Shown in pieces: positions 14,795 through 23,155 of a DNA stretch of 23,155 nucleotides. The notes beneath the pieces were generated by a model. The model was given only the letters and a program-made list of their open reading frames with translations. It ran no database searches and was not told where the DNA came from. The DNA is from JAWVYT01 sp964605205 (GTDB taxonomy: Bacteria; Gemmatimonadota; Gemmatimonadetes; Longimicrobiales; RSA9), in assembly GCA_964605205.1 (NCBI GenBank), contig CAZSBL010000045.1, forward strand, positions 1-23,155. The letters are read 5' to 3'. The position numbers and the translations under genes were made by a program. The first letter of the stretch is position 1. Each line of letters opens with the position of its first letter.

Positions 14795-16921
14795 ATGCGC
14801 AGTTCCCCAAGCTGGCGTGACCGGATCCCTGCGGTCCTGGTCGCGTTGGGTCTCATGGTCGGGCTCGGTCTGGCCGCCTGTTCCGACGCGCCCATGGATC
14901 CGGGCGAGACCGGCCTGGCCCCGGACGCCCCGGCGCTGAGCCAGCAGTCCGCCGATCCGTTCGTCGAGGGCCGCGTCCTGGCCCGCTTCAACCCGGGCGC
15001 CAACGCCAACGCCGTGGCGGCGCGGGCCGGCGCATCCATCGAGCGCGAGATGGCGCTGGACATCAAGGTGCTGAACGTTCCGGCGGGCGCCGAGATGGCC
15101 GTGGTCGACGCGCTGTCGCGGAATCCGAACGTGGAGTTCGCCGAGCCGGACTGGATCCGGACGTTCGGTGATCCGGCGGTGATGCCGGTGAACGACCCGT
15201 ATATCGGGTACAAGTGGGACCTGGACAACGACGGCAACATCTACGACAGCCAGGGCAACGTCCTGGCCAGCACCGGTGCCGCCGACGCCGACATGGACTG
15301 GCGTGAAGCGGTGGAGAGCCTGTCGAGCTCCAGCGGGACGGCCCGGATCGGGATCATGGACACCGGGATCCGGAACGACCACGAGGAGCTGAGCGGCCGG
15401 ATCGCCGCGCAGTACGACTTCTACGCCGGTGACACGAACGCCGAGGATGACAACGGACACGGCACGCACGTGGCCGGGATCGCCGCGGCGGCCACCGACA
15501 ACGGTGTCGGGACAGCGGGCGTGGCGTACACGGGCGCGGTGGACTTCGCCATCGCGAAGGTGTGCGGCCAGTCGAACCCCGGGCCGTTCGGGTACGGCTG
15601 CCCGACCTCGGCCATCGCCGACGGGATCGTATGGGCGGTGGACAACGGCGCCCACGTGCTGAACCTGAGCCTGGGCGGTGGCAGCGGGTCGACGGCCACC
15701 CAGTCCGCCCTCCAGTACGCCCGCAGCAACAACGTGCTTCCCTTCTGCGCGGCGGGGAACGACGGCGGTGCCGTCTCGTATCCGGGCGCGTGGCCGGAGT
15801 GCGTGGCCGTGAGCGCCACCGACTGGGGCGACAACCTGGCCAGCTACTCGAACTTCGGGCCCGAGGTCGAGATCGCGGCCCCGGGCGGCGATAACGAGAA
15901 CGCCGACGGCTACAGCTACATTATGTCGAGCTACAACGAGAGCTCGAGCAGCTACGCCTTCCTGGCGGGGACGTCCATGGCGTCACCGCAGGCCACCGGG
16001 CTCGGCGCGCTGCTGCACGTCCTCGGCGTGGCCGATGACGACAGCAAGCTGTCGAACATGAAGAGCACCGCCGATGACCTGGGCGCTTCGGGCACCGACG
16101 ACCAGTTCGGTGCCGGCCGGATCAACGTTTACGCGGCCGTGAGCGCGGCCAGTGGCGGTGACACGAACAGCCCGCCGACGGCGGCGTTCACGTACAGCTG
16201 CACGGACCTGAGCTGCGACTTCGACGGCACCGGCTCCAGCGACAGCGACGGCTCCATCGCGAGCTACAGCTGGGACTTCGGTGACGGAGCCACCGCCACC
16301 GGCTCGACGGCGAGCCACACGTACGCCTCGGGCGGCACCTACACGGTGACGCTGACCGTAGCGGACGATGACGGCGCCACCGATTCGGAGGCGAAGGACG
16401 TGAGCGTGACGGACGGCACGGCGAACAGCCCGCCGACCTCCGACTTCACGTACTCGATCACCGATCTGACCGTGGACTTCACGGACCAGAGCACCGACTC
16501 CGACGGCAGCATCGCGTCGTGGTCGTGGGACTTCGGCGATGGCGACACGTCCACCGCCCAGAACCCGAGTCACACGTACGCCTCGGGCGGCACCTACACG
16601 GTGAGCCTGACGGTGACGGATGATGACGGCGCCACCGACACGAGCGCGCAGGACGTGACGGTGACGGAGCCGAGCACCGGTGACTTCACCCTGAGCGTGA
16701 GCGCCTACAAGGTCCGGGGCACGCAGTACGCCGACCTGACCTGGGACGGCGCCACGTCGACGGAGGTGGACGTCTACCGTGATGGCGCCATCGTCGCCAC
16801 CACGGCCAACGACGGCGCGTACACCGACACCACCGGCCAGAAGGGTGGCGGCTCCGCCGTTTACCAGGTCTGTGAGGCCGGCACGAGCACCTGCTCGAAC
16901 GAGGCGACGGCTACCTGGTAG
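14795..16921 (+). CDS. S8 subtilisin-like protease lipoprotein with two PKD domains
   Basis: The protein has 708 residues. ATG 14795 follows a strong AAGGAGG at 14783-14789; an in-frame extension upstream is ignored. A lipobox LAAC (Cys29) predicts a lipid anchor. In order: an inhibitor-I9-like propeptide (about 55-122), the S8 domain (about 135-452) with Asp189 in IGIMDTGIR, His222 in NGHGTHVAG, oxyanion Asn322 in AAGND and Ser394 in AGTSMASPQ, two PKD domains (about 459-540 and 545-625, each with SWDFGDG and HTYASGGTYTV), and a C-terminal beta domain (about 629-708) with two cysteines. It is an active-looking extracellular endopeptidase for protein nutrition, with PKD domains for substrate or surface contact. 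A terminator follows. It sits between histidine-catabolic genes, which suits an amino-acid-consuming lifestyle (inference). Confidence 0.95.
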   Translation: MRSSPSWRDRIPAVLVALGLMVGLGLAACSDAPMDPGETGLAPDAPALSQQSADPFVEGRVLARFNPGANANAVAARAGASIEREMALDIKVLNVPAGAEMAVVDALSRNPNVEFAEPDWIRTFGDPAVMPVNDPYIGYKWDLDNDGNIYDSQGNVLASTGAADADMDWREAVESLSSSSGTARIGIMDTGIRNDHEELSGRIAAQYDFYAGDTNAEDDNGHGTHVAGIAAAATDNGVGTAGVAYTGAVDFAIAKVCGQSNPGPFGYGCPTSAIADGIVWAVDNGAHVLNLSLGGGSGSTATQSALQYARSNNVLPFCAAGNDGGAVSYPGAWPECVAVSATDWGDNLASYSNFGPEVEIAAPGGDNENADGYSYIMSSYNESSSSYAFLAGTSMASPQATGLGALLHVLGVADDDSKLSNMKSTADDLGASGTDDQFGAGRINVYAAVSAASGGDTNSPPTAAFTYSCTDLSCDFDGTGSSDSDGSIASYSWDFGDGATATGSTASHTYASGGTYTVTLTVADDDGATDSEAKDVSVTDGTANSPPTSDFTYSITDLTVDFTDQSTDSDGSIASWSWDFGDGDTSTAQNPSHTYASGGTYTVSLTVTDDDGATDTSAQDVTVTEPSTGDFTLSVSAYKVRGTQYADLTWDGATSTEVDVYRDGAIVATTANDGAYTDTTGQKGGGSAVYQVCEAGTSTCSNEATATW
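16316..16604 (+). repeat. 34 bp exact direct repeat in the two PKD domains
   Basis: The same 34 bases occur at 16316-16349 and 16571-16604, 255 bases (85 codons) apart in the same frame. They encode the HTYASGGTYTV strand of each PKD domain. Flanking sequence is similar but not identical, which suggests domain duplication with partial homogenisation. Confidence 0.85.
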
Positions 16922-16966
16922 AAAGCCTTCCGGCTCGCCCATGACGGCGGGCCCGGATGAGACGGA

Positions 16967-17004
16967 CGCGGCTCCGGCCCTCGGGTCGGGGCCGCGCTCG
17001 TTTT
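16967..17004 (+). terminator. rho-independent terminator after the subtilase gene
   Basis: CGCGGCTCC (16967-16975) pairs with GGGGCCGCG (16988-16996), with one G-U pair and a 12-base loop. After four bases a TTTT run follows (17001-17004). It begins 46 bases after the subtilase stop. It also argues that hutF starts downstream of it, at 17052. Confidence 0.6.
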
Positions 17005-17051
17005 CGCCTCGAACCCAGCGCGGGAACCCGGCTTGCATCGGTGGTTCCCCG

Positions 17052-18530
17052 ATGCTTCGACTCGAGCCCGCGCTGGTCTGGGTGGACGGACGGTTCCACA
17101 GGGACACGGCGGTGGTCGTGGATCCGGGCAGCGGCCGGGTCGTGGACGTGCGGGTTGACGCGGCCGCGAGCGGTGAGAGCGACGACGACGGCGCCGAACC
17201 CTCGTCGCGGGAGCCCGACACGCCGGGGGGTGGCCGCCCCGTCCCGCTGCCTGGCCGGGCGCTCCTGCCTGGCTTCGTGAACGCCCACAGCCACGCCTTC
17301 CAGCGGCTGATCCGGGGGCGGACCCACACCCGGCCCGTGGACCGCCCCGACGCCGACTTCTGGAGCTGGCGCGAGGCCATGTACGGCGCCGCGCTGTCAC
17401 TGTCGGCCGATGACGTCTACCACGCCTCCCGGTTCTGCTTCCTGGAGATGCTCCGGACGGGGATCACGGCCGTGGGCGAATTCCACTACCTGCACCACCA
17501 GCCCGACGGGACGCCGTACCCGGACCCCAACGAGCTGGCGAAGCGGGTGATGGCCGCGGCGGAAGAGGTGGGGCTCCGGATCGCGCTCCTGAACGTCTGT
17601 TACGCGACGGGCGGGATCGGCGAGCCGCTCGAGGACCGCCAGCGTCGCTTCCGGGCCGAATCTCCGTTGGCGTTCCTGGAGCGTACGGAGGCGCTGAGGG
17701 AGGCGGTGGACGGGGCTCGCGGCGAGACCGGCGCCGGTGGCCTCGCCACCGTGGGCATCGCGCCCCACAGCATCCGGGCGGTGCCCCGGGACTGGCTCCC
17801 GGCGCTGCGGCAGTGGGCTGTGGAGCACCGGGCGCCGCTCCACATGCACGTCTCCGAGCGGCCTGCGGAGGTTACGGCCAGTGAGGCGGCGTACGGGCTC
17901 CGGCCGGTAGAGCTGCTGGCGGAGGACGGGCTGCTGGACGAGCGGCTCACGCTGATCCACGGGATTCACCTGACGGACGCCGAGGTGGCTACGGTCGGCG
18001 AGGCCGGCGCCACCGTCTGCGCGTGCCCCACCACGGAGCGCGGGCTCGGGGATGGATTCGTCCGGGGCCACGACCTCCTGGACGCCGGCGCCCGGATCGC
18101 GCTGGGCACCGACAGCCACACGAGCCTGGACTTCCTCGAGGAGATGCGCCTCATCGAGCACCACGAGCGGCTCCAGCGGCTCGAGCGCGTGATCATCACC
18201 GACGACGGGACTCGGCACCCTCACCACCGGGTCGCGCCCGAGCTCCTGGAGATGGCCACCGTCGCCGGCGCCCGGTCGCTCCGGCTCGACGCCGGCGAGA
18301 TCGCCGCGGGGAAGCTGGCCGACCTCGTCGCCATAGACCTGGACCACCACGCCCTGGTCGGGTGGCGGGACGACACCCTGGATGCCACGCTGACCCTCTC
18401 CGCCACGCCCGACGTGGTGAGCGACGTGTGGGTGGCCGGCCGGCGGCGGCTCCGGGACCGGCGCCACGAGGCCGAGGGTGAGATCACCGACGCGTTCCGG
18501 GCGGTGGCGAGTTCCGTGGCGAGCGAGTGA
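17052..18530 (+). CDS. hutF: formimidoylglutamate deiminase (amidohydrolase superfamily)
   Basis: The protein has 492 residues and hydrolyses N-formimino-L-glutamate to N-formyl-L-glutamate and ammonia in the HutF/HutG branch of histidine degradation. Family marks are LLPGFVNAHSHAFQR (metal ligands His79 and His81), DFWSWREAMYGAA, TAVGEFHYLHHQPDGTPYPDPNEL, QRRFRAESP, APHSIRAV, LHMHVSE (His266, Glu269), LIHGIH and LGTDSHTSLDFLEEMRLIEHHERL (Asp354). The FWSWRE and EFHYLHH blocks distinguish it from HutI and other deaminases. An acidic insertion (about 38-62) lies in the N-terminal beta-sandwich and makes it longer than usual. ATG 17052 has no strong Shine-Dalgarno; the start is chosen from homology and the upstream terminator. 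HutG is not in the window. Confidence 0.9.
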   Translation: MLRLEPALVWVDGRFHRDTAVVVDPGSGRVVDVRVDAAASGESDDDGAEPSSREPDTPGGGRPVPLPGRALLPGFVNAHSHAFQRLIRGRTHTRPVDRPDADFWSWREAMYGAALSLSADDVYHASRFCFLEMLRTGITAVGEFHYLHHQPDGTPYPDPNELAKRVMAAAEEVGLRIALLNVCYATGGIGEPLEDRQRRFRAESPLAFLERTEALREAVDGARGETGAGGLATVGIAPHSIRAVPRDWLPALRQWAVEHRAPLHMHVSERPAEVTASEAAYGLRPVELLAEDGLLDERLTLIHGIHLTDAEVATVGEAGATVCACPTTERGLGDGFVRGHDLLDAGARIALGTDSHTSLDFLEEMRLIEHHERLQRLERVIITDDGTRHPHHRVAPELLEMATVAGARSLRLDAGEIAAGKLADLVAIDLDHHALVGWRDDTLDATLTLSATPDVVSDVWVAGRRRLRDRRHEAEGEITDAFRAVASSVASE

Positions 18531-19113
18531 ACTGAGCGTCCCCCGCCAGGGCGAGTCCAACCATCTGTGGGCTCCGGCCATCCTCGCGGCCCAGGAAAGC
18601 CACTCCGTCCGCGGCGATGCCGTGGCGATCTACAACCTGGCCGGCGAGGTGGAGGTGGTCGGGGCCAGCGGCGGCGAGGTGCGGGTGCAGGTGATGCGCG
18701 GCGGCGATGAAGGTGGCCGCCTAAACGTGCAGATCGGCGAGATCGACGGGCGGCAGGCGCTGCGCGTGATCTACCCGTCGGACCGGATCCATTACGACGC
18801 CGGCGGCTGGGGCGGCAACACGGAGGTCCGGGTCCGGCGCGACGGCACCTGGGGCGGCGAGTGGCGGGACCGGGGCGAGCGGGTGCGGATCTCGTCGCGG
18901 CGGTCCGGTCTCGATGCCTACGCCGACCTCCGGGTCGAGGTGCCCCGGGGGCAGCAGCTGGACCTCTATATCGCGGTGGGCCGGATCACCGCGTCCAACG
19001 TGGATGGCCGGATCCTGCTGGACACCCGTTCCGGCGGCGTGGAAGCCCGGAGCATGTCCGGCCGGCTGACCAGCGACACCGGCTCCGGGAGCGTTCGGGT
19101 CCGTCGCATGTAG
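18478..19113 (+). CDS. DUF4097-like beta-repeat protein, possibly truncated
   Basis: The protein has up to 211 residues. From about residue 40 (SHSVRGDAVAIYNLAGEVEVVGA) it shows the repeating short beta strands of the DUF4097/adhesin-like beta-helix type: GGEVRVQVMRGG, LNVQIGEIDGRQALRVIYPSDRI, LRVEVPRGQQLDLYIAVGRITASNVDGRILLDTRSGGVEARSMSGRLTSDTGSGSVRVRR. Relatives I recall from Gemmatimonadota continue for several more strands; here a TAG ends the frame mid-pattern. The start is uncertain: GTG 18478 overlaps hutF by 53 bases and has GAGG upstream, but gives no clean signal peptide, while LWAPAILAAQ (about 30-39) resembles the end of one. It may have lost a proper N-terminus. Predicted extracytoplasmic; function unknown. 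Confidence 0.65.
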   Translation: MRSPTRSGRWRVPWRASELSVPRQGESNHLWAPAILAAQESHSVRGDAVAIYNLAGEVEVVGASGGEVRVQVMRGGDEGGRLNVQIGEIDGRQALRVIYPSDRIHYDAGGWGGNTEVRVRRDGTWGGEWRDRGERVRISSRRSGLDAYADLRVEVPRGQQLDLYIAVGRITASNVDGRILLDTRSGGVEARSMSGRLTSDTGSGSVRVRRM

Positions 19114-19127
19114 CCGGCGGCGCCGGC
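19113..19127 (+). terminator. short GC hairpin at the DUF4097-like stop
   Basis: GCCGGC (19113-19118) and GCCGGC (19122-19127) form a 6-bp stem with a GGC loop that overlaps the stop codon. There is no T-tract, so this is weak evidence of termination. Confidence 0.3.
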
Positions 19128-19270
19128 ACGCGTCTGCCAGCCGCGGGGAGCGAAGGTCCGGTCGACGGGTGTGTGGCCGGGCCTTCGTGCGTCGAGCGGC
19201 GACGTGGCGCGGTCGCCGTCCGGAGCCCTAGCTTGGGCGTGACGTCCGATTCCAGCCGGCGAGGCCGACC

Positions 19271-20107
19271 ATGCGACCGATCCACCAGCGTACCGCCACC
19301 GCGGCCGTCATACTCCTGGCGGGGTGCGGACTGGTCGCCGAGGGCCCCTCGCCCAGAGGGCTGGCCTACGACAAGCCGGACCCCGACCCGGCGACGTACG
19401 CCTTCACGGATACCGCCGTCTTCACCATCGAGTCGGCACTCGGGCCCATGGAAGTCGTCACCGGCCAGGCCGGCATCGCCGAGCTGGATTTCCGCCGCTG
19501 GCGCACCGACGGGACCGTAGTCGTGCGGTTCCCGGAATGGCGCGCCGTCTTCCGGAACAGCACACAGGGGGCGGTCCACGCCACCGCGGCGGACATCGGC
19601 GGACCGTTCACCGTCCGGCTGACGCCGGCGGGGCGGGTGACGGTGGTGGACACGCCGTCGCTGCGGGACGTGGCGCTGGACATCGCCGGGCCGGAGGGAC
19701 TGGTCCGCCCGCTGTTCGTGCAGCTCCCGGCCCGGTCCGTCGAGGCCGGTGCCCGCTGGATCGACACGGTGACCACCGTGGAGGAGCTGACGGGGATGCG
19801 ATCGGAGATCCGCAGCCGGATCACCTCCATGGTCCAGGGGGATACCGTGGTGGCTGACCGTCGGCTCCTGGTGATCCGAACCAGGGCCGAGAACGCCGTG
19901 GAGGTCACGGGTGCCTCCGGCGGGGTGGAGATCGTCCAGCGGCTGGAAGGGTGGACCGAGGGGCTCGTGCTCTGGGACCCGAGCACCCACCTGCTGGTGG
20001 AGCGCTCCGCCACCGGCACACTGGCGGGCACCCTCGAGCTGCTGACCGTGGAAATGGAGCCGTTGGCGGTCCGAGCGGAGCTCCGGCGCACCGTGCGGCT
20101 GCGCTAG
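19271..20107 (+). CDS. lipoprotein of unknown function
   Basis: The protein has 278 residues. ATG 19271 follows GAGG at 19261-19264. The signal ends in a lipobox LAGC (Cys19), then comes a short Pro-rich tether. The rest is rich in beta strands (YAFTDTAVFTIESALGPMEVVTGQAGIAELDFRRW begins at about 43), with a late EIVQRLEGWTEGLVLWDPSTHLLVERSATGTLAGTLEL segment. Several Gram-negative envelope lipoproteins have such a stretch, in which a user-independent fluorophore-like or transport role is not indicated. No catalytic motif or repeat is visible. It stands alone, with 157 bases before it and 124 bases after it to the M50 gene. No family assigned. Confidence 0.8.
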   Translation: MRPIHQRTATAAVILLAGCGLVAEGPSPRGLAYDKPDPDPATYAFTDTAVFTIESALGPMEVVTGQAGIAELDFRRWRTDGTVVVRFPEWRAVFRNSTQGAVHATAADIGGPFTVRLTPAGRVTVVDTPSLRDVALDIAGPEGLVRPLFVQLPARSVEAGARWIDTVTTVEELTGMRSEIRSRITSMVQGDTVVADRRLLVIRTRAENAVEVTGASGGVEIVQRLEGWTEGLVLWDPSTHLLVERSATGTLAGTLELLTVEMEPLAVRAELRRTVRLR

Positions 20108-20231
20108 TCGGGTCGGCCGACTGGCGGGACCGGCTGGACGGATCAGGCCGGATGCATCGGGCAGGGCCGATCCCCCGGGCGGATCCGGGGTATGCAGTGA
20201 CGGGAGGCCCGCGCGTCGGCGAAGGAGACGG

Positions 20232-21158
20232 ATGACTGGCTACAGACTCGGGAAGATCTTCGGGATCGAAGTGCACCTGCACGGGTCCTGGCTCGTCATC
20301 GGCGCGCTGGTGCTCTGGACGCTGGCCGCCAGCGCGCTGCCGGCCGACTACCCGGACATGGCATCGGCGCTCCGCTTCGGGATGGCGGTCCTCATCACCG
20401 TCCTCTTCTTCGTCTCGCTGCTGGCCCACGAGCTCGCCCACTCCGTGGTGGCCATGGCCCGGGGGATCGACGTTCCGCGCATCACCTTCTTCCTCTTCGG
20501 CGGGATGGCGCAGACCAGCTCCGACAGCCGGAGCGCCGGAGAGGAGTTCCTCATCGCCATCGCCGGCCCGGTCATGAGCTTCCTCCTGGCCGGGCTCTTC
20601 TACGCGCTCTGGGGCGTCGGTGCCGGCGCCGGCTTGGGGGCGGTCCTGGTGGGCACCGCCGGCTACCTCACGGTCCTGAACCTGATCCTGGGCATCTTCA
20701 ACCTGCTCCCGGGCTTCCCCATGGACGGCGGCCGGGTGCTCCGGTCCATCATCTGGAAGGCCACCGGGAACGTGACCCGGGCCACCCTCTGGGCGTCTCG
20801 CGTCGGGTCCGGGATGGCGATCCTCCTCATGGGCTACGGCGTCTGGGAGATCCTGACCGGCGCGGTCATCGGCGGGTTCTGGCTCATCTTCATCGGGATG
20901 TTCATCCGCAACGCCGCCCGCACCAGCTACCGAAACCACCTCGTAAGCCGGATGCAGGAGGTGGCAAGGACCGCGTGGGACCAGCGCCGCATGAACCTCC
21001 GATTCGGGTTGAGCGCCGGCGGTTCGGCCGCTTCCGGCGGCGCTGGCGGTCCCGGCGGCGCTGGCGGTCCCGGCGGCTCCCGCGGCACCCGGCCGGGCCG
21101 GGCCTCGGATGGCTCGCCCACCGGTCGGGATGTGACGCCGCTGGCGGAGGACCACTAG
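20232..21158 (+). CDS. site-2-type M50 zinc metalloprotease, integral membrane
   Basis: The protein has 308 residues, with ATG 20232 and AAGGAG at 20222-20227. It is an intramembrane protease that cleaves membrane-bound substrates, often anti-sigma factors. Visible are an N-terminal GYRLGKIFGIEVHLHGSWL, about six hydrophobic segments, the zinc motif HELAH (His66, Glu67, His70), and NLLPGFPMDGGR with Asp165 as the third ligand, a few residues after Asn157. This is the short SpoIVFB/Rv-type architecture without PDZ or CBS domains. The last 60 residues are a cytoplasmic or periplasmic Gly/Ser/Pro-rich tail containing GGAGGP repeats. The stop abuts the next start without a gap, so the two are likely co-transcribed. 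Substrate unknown. Confidence 0.92.
   Translation: MTGYRLGKIFGIEVHLHGSWLVIGALVLWTLAASALPADYPDMASALRFGMAVLITVLFFVSLLAHELAHSVVAMARGIDVPRITFFLFGGMAQTSSDSRSAGEEFLIAIAGPVMSFLLAGLFYALWGVGAGAGLGAVLVGTAGYLTVLNLILGIFNLLPGFPMDGGRVLRSIIWKATGNVTRATLWASRVGSGMAILLMGYGVWEILTGAVIGGFWLIFIGMFIRNAARTSYRNHLVSRMQEVARTAWDQRRMNLRFGLSAGGSAASGGAGGPGGAGGPGGSRGTRPGRASDGSPTGRDVTPLAEDH
21036..21071 (+). repeat. 2 x 18 bp in-frame repeat in the M50 tail
   Basis: The unit GGCGGCGCTGGCGGTCCC occurs at 21036-21053 and 21054-21071 and encodes GGAGGP twice in the low-complexity C-terminal tail of the M50 protease. Confidence 0.85.
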
Positions 21159-21992
21159 GTGTTCGAGATCCCCGCGGAGCGGCTTCCGCCCGGCTTCGCC
21201 GAGACCGTGGAGGAGGAGCCGCCGGAGCCGGCCGAGGCCCGGCCCGCCGCAACAGTGGTACTTCTCCGGGACGGTGCCGACGGGCCGGAGGCGCTGCTCA
21301 TGCGCCGGCACCGGAAGAGCGGGTTCGTACCCGGGGCGTGGGTCTTCCCGGGCGGCCGCGTGGATCCCGCCGATCGGGCGCCGGAGCTGGCCGCCGGGTG
21401 CAGGGGCCTGCCGACCGGCCCCACGCCGGAGGCGTGGTTCTGGACGGCGGCGATCCGGGAGGCGTTCGAAGAGACGGGCGTGCTCCTGGCCCGGACGGGG
21501 GCCGGCCCCGGAGATGGCGCTGAAGAGAGGGTCGGAGACTGGGTCGCCGACGCGTCGTCGGACCCGGCGGTGGAGGCGGTTCGACGGTCTCTGATGGACG
21601 ACGAGGCGACGCTGGGCGATGTGGTCGACCGGCTCGGCGTGACCCTCGACGCGGGCCCCATGGTCCACGCCGCCCACTGGGTCACCCCGGTGGTGGAGCG
21701 TCGGCGCTACGACACCCACTTCTTCGTGGCCACCGTCCCCGACGGGCGGCGGGCGAGGCCCGACCCACGGGAGATGATGGACGCGGTCTGGCTCACCCCG
21801 ACGGCCGCGCTGGAGCGGTTCGAGGCCGGTGACCTCCCCATGGTGTTCCCGACGGTGAAGACGCTGGAGTCGCTGGCGGGTCATCCGTCGGTGGCCGCGC
21901 TCGTGGACGCGTTCCGGGAGCGCAAGGTGGACCGGATCCTGCCACGGCTGGTCCGCACGGCCACGGGCGTCGGGATCGTGGTCGACGAGTAG
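21159..21992 (+). CDS. Nudix hydrolase, NUDT19-like with an interrupted Nudix box
   Basis: The protein has 277 residues. GTG 21159 follows the M50 stop directly, with GGAGG at 21146-21150. Nudix enzymes hydrolyse nucleoside-diphosphate-linked compounds. The core reads AATVVLLRDG, ALLMRRHRKSGFVPGAWVFPGGRVD (46-69) and AAIREAFEETGVLL (97-110), with the metal-binding REAFEETG at 100-107. In a standard box about 13 residues separate the glycine from REUXEE; here there are more than 30 (67-99). That long insertion is typical of the NUDT19/RP2-like group, some of which cleave CoA or acyl-CoA. A later HWVTPVVERRRYDTHFFVA and FPTVKTLESLAG also fit that group. Substrate inferred only. Confidence 0.88.
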   Translation: MFEIPAERLPPGFAETVEEEPPEPAEARPAATVVLLRDGADGPEALLMRRHRKSGFVPGAWVFPGGRVDPADRAPELAAGCRGLPTGPTPEAWFWTAAIREAFEETGVLLARTGAGPGDGAEERVGDWVADASSDPAVEAVRRSLMDDEATLGDVVDRLGVTLDAGPMVHAAHWVTPVVERRRYDTHFFVATVPDGRRARPDPREMMDAVWLTPTAALERFEAGDLPMVFPTVKTLESLAGHPSVAALVDAFRERKVDRILPRLVRTATGVGIVVDE

Positions 21993-22064
21993 AGAGACGG
22001 GCGTCCCGGCCGGCACACCCGGCGGCGCGGCGCCCCGGACAGAAGCCCCCTACCCAGAAGAGAT

Positions 22065-23155
<1,091 letters not shown>

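Noticed and set aside
16779..17051. N-terminal extension of hutF into the subtilase gene
   Set aside because: It would overlap the end of the subtilase gene and the terminator at 16967-17004, and adds non-family sequence.
17052..18530. Imidazolonepropionase (hutI) or a generic cytosine-deaminase-like enzyme
   Set aside because: The FWSWREAMY, EFHYLHH and QRRF blocks are those of formimidoylglutamate deiminase.
19905..22016. Long minus-strand open frame (703 codons) opposite the M50 and Nudix genes
   Set aside because: Antisense to two genes with clear catalytic motifs and ribosome sites; no recognisable domain.

Overview
The window is very GC-rich, with long antisense open frames that are by-products of GC-rich codons. 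It has many lipoproteins with LxxC lipoboxes, outer-membrane barrel proteins, a 6-bladed propeller lipoprotein, an S41 lipoprotein peptidase and a DUF4097-like beta-repeat protein. This mix suggests a Gram-negative, protein-degrading heterotroph, most likely Gemmatimonadota or a close relative. That placement is inferred from gene style; there is no rRNA or other phylogenetic marker here. I see no tRNA, rRNA, CRISPR array, transposase or phage gene. Most genes look chromosomal.

Layout. 89-4815 (minus strand): lon protease, then a lipoprotein with the first half of a beta-barrel and an eroded tail, then a propeller lipoprotein. 5163-6693 (plus): three tightly overlapping genes encoding a 94-residue protein, a secreted or anchored alpha/beta hydrolase and a four-helix membrane protein. 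6801-9842 (plus): a phosphofructokinase with pyrophosphate-type residues, then an outer-membrane protein translationally coupled to an S41 peptidase lipoprotein. 10103-18530: histidine-degradation genes hutU, ftcD (minus strand) and hutF, interleaved with a non-canonical clpP and a large PKD-containing subtilase lipoprotein. 18478-20107: two envelope proteins of unknown role. 20232-23155: a site-2-type M50 protease, a NUDT19-like Nudix hydrolase and a MoxR/Mg-chelatase-like AAA+ ATPase that runs off the window.

Two themes stand out. One is proteolysis: Lon, ClpP, subtilase, S41 and M50 are all within 23 kb. The other is histidine catabolism: HutU makes imidazolonepropionate, and both known fates of formimidoylglutamate are present (FTCD transfer to tetrahydrofolate, and HutF deimination). 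HutH, HutI and HutG are not in the window.

The most interesting points are: a ClpP whose catalytic Asp position is Asn; an 88-residue acidic insertion in Lon just before the Walker A motif; a chain of GNA-type mini-hairpins upstream of hutU; a perfect 4 x 17 bp tandem repeat plus a G8 tract upstream of clpP; a second, diverged 3 x 17 bp array; and the co-occurrence of ftcD and hutF. I found no convincing wholly new multi-gene system. The end of the window (M50, Nudix, AAA+ ATPase) is the best place to look for one, because its partner genes lie outside.
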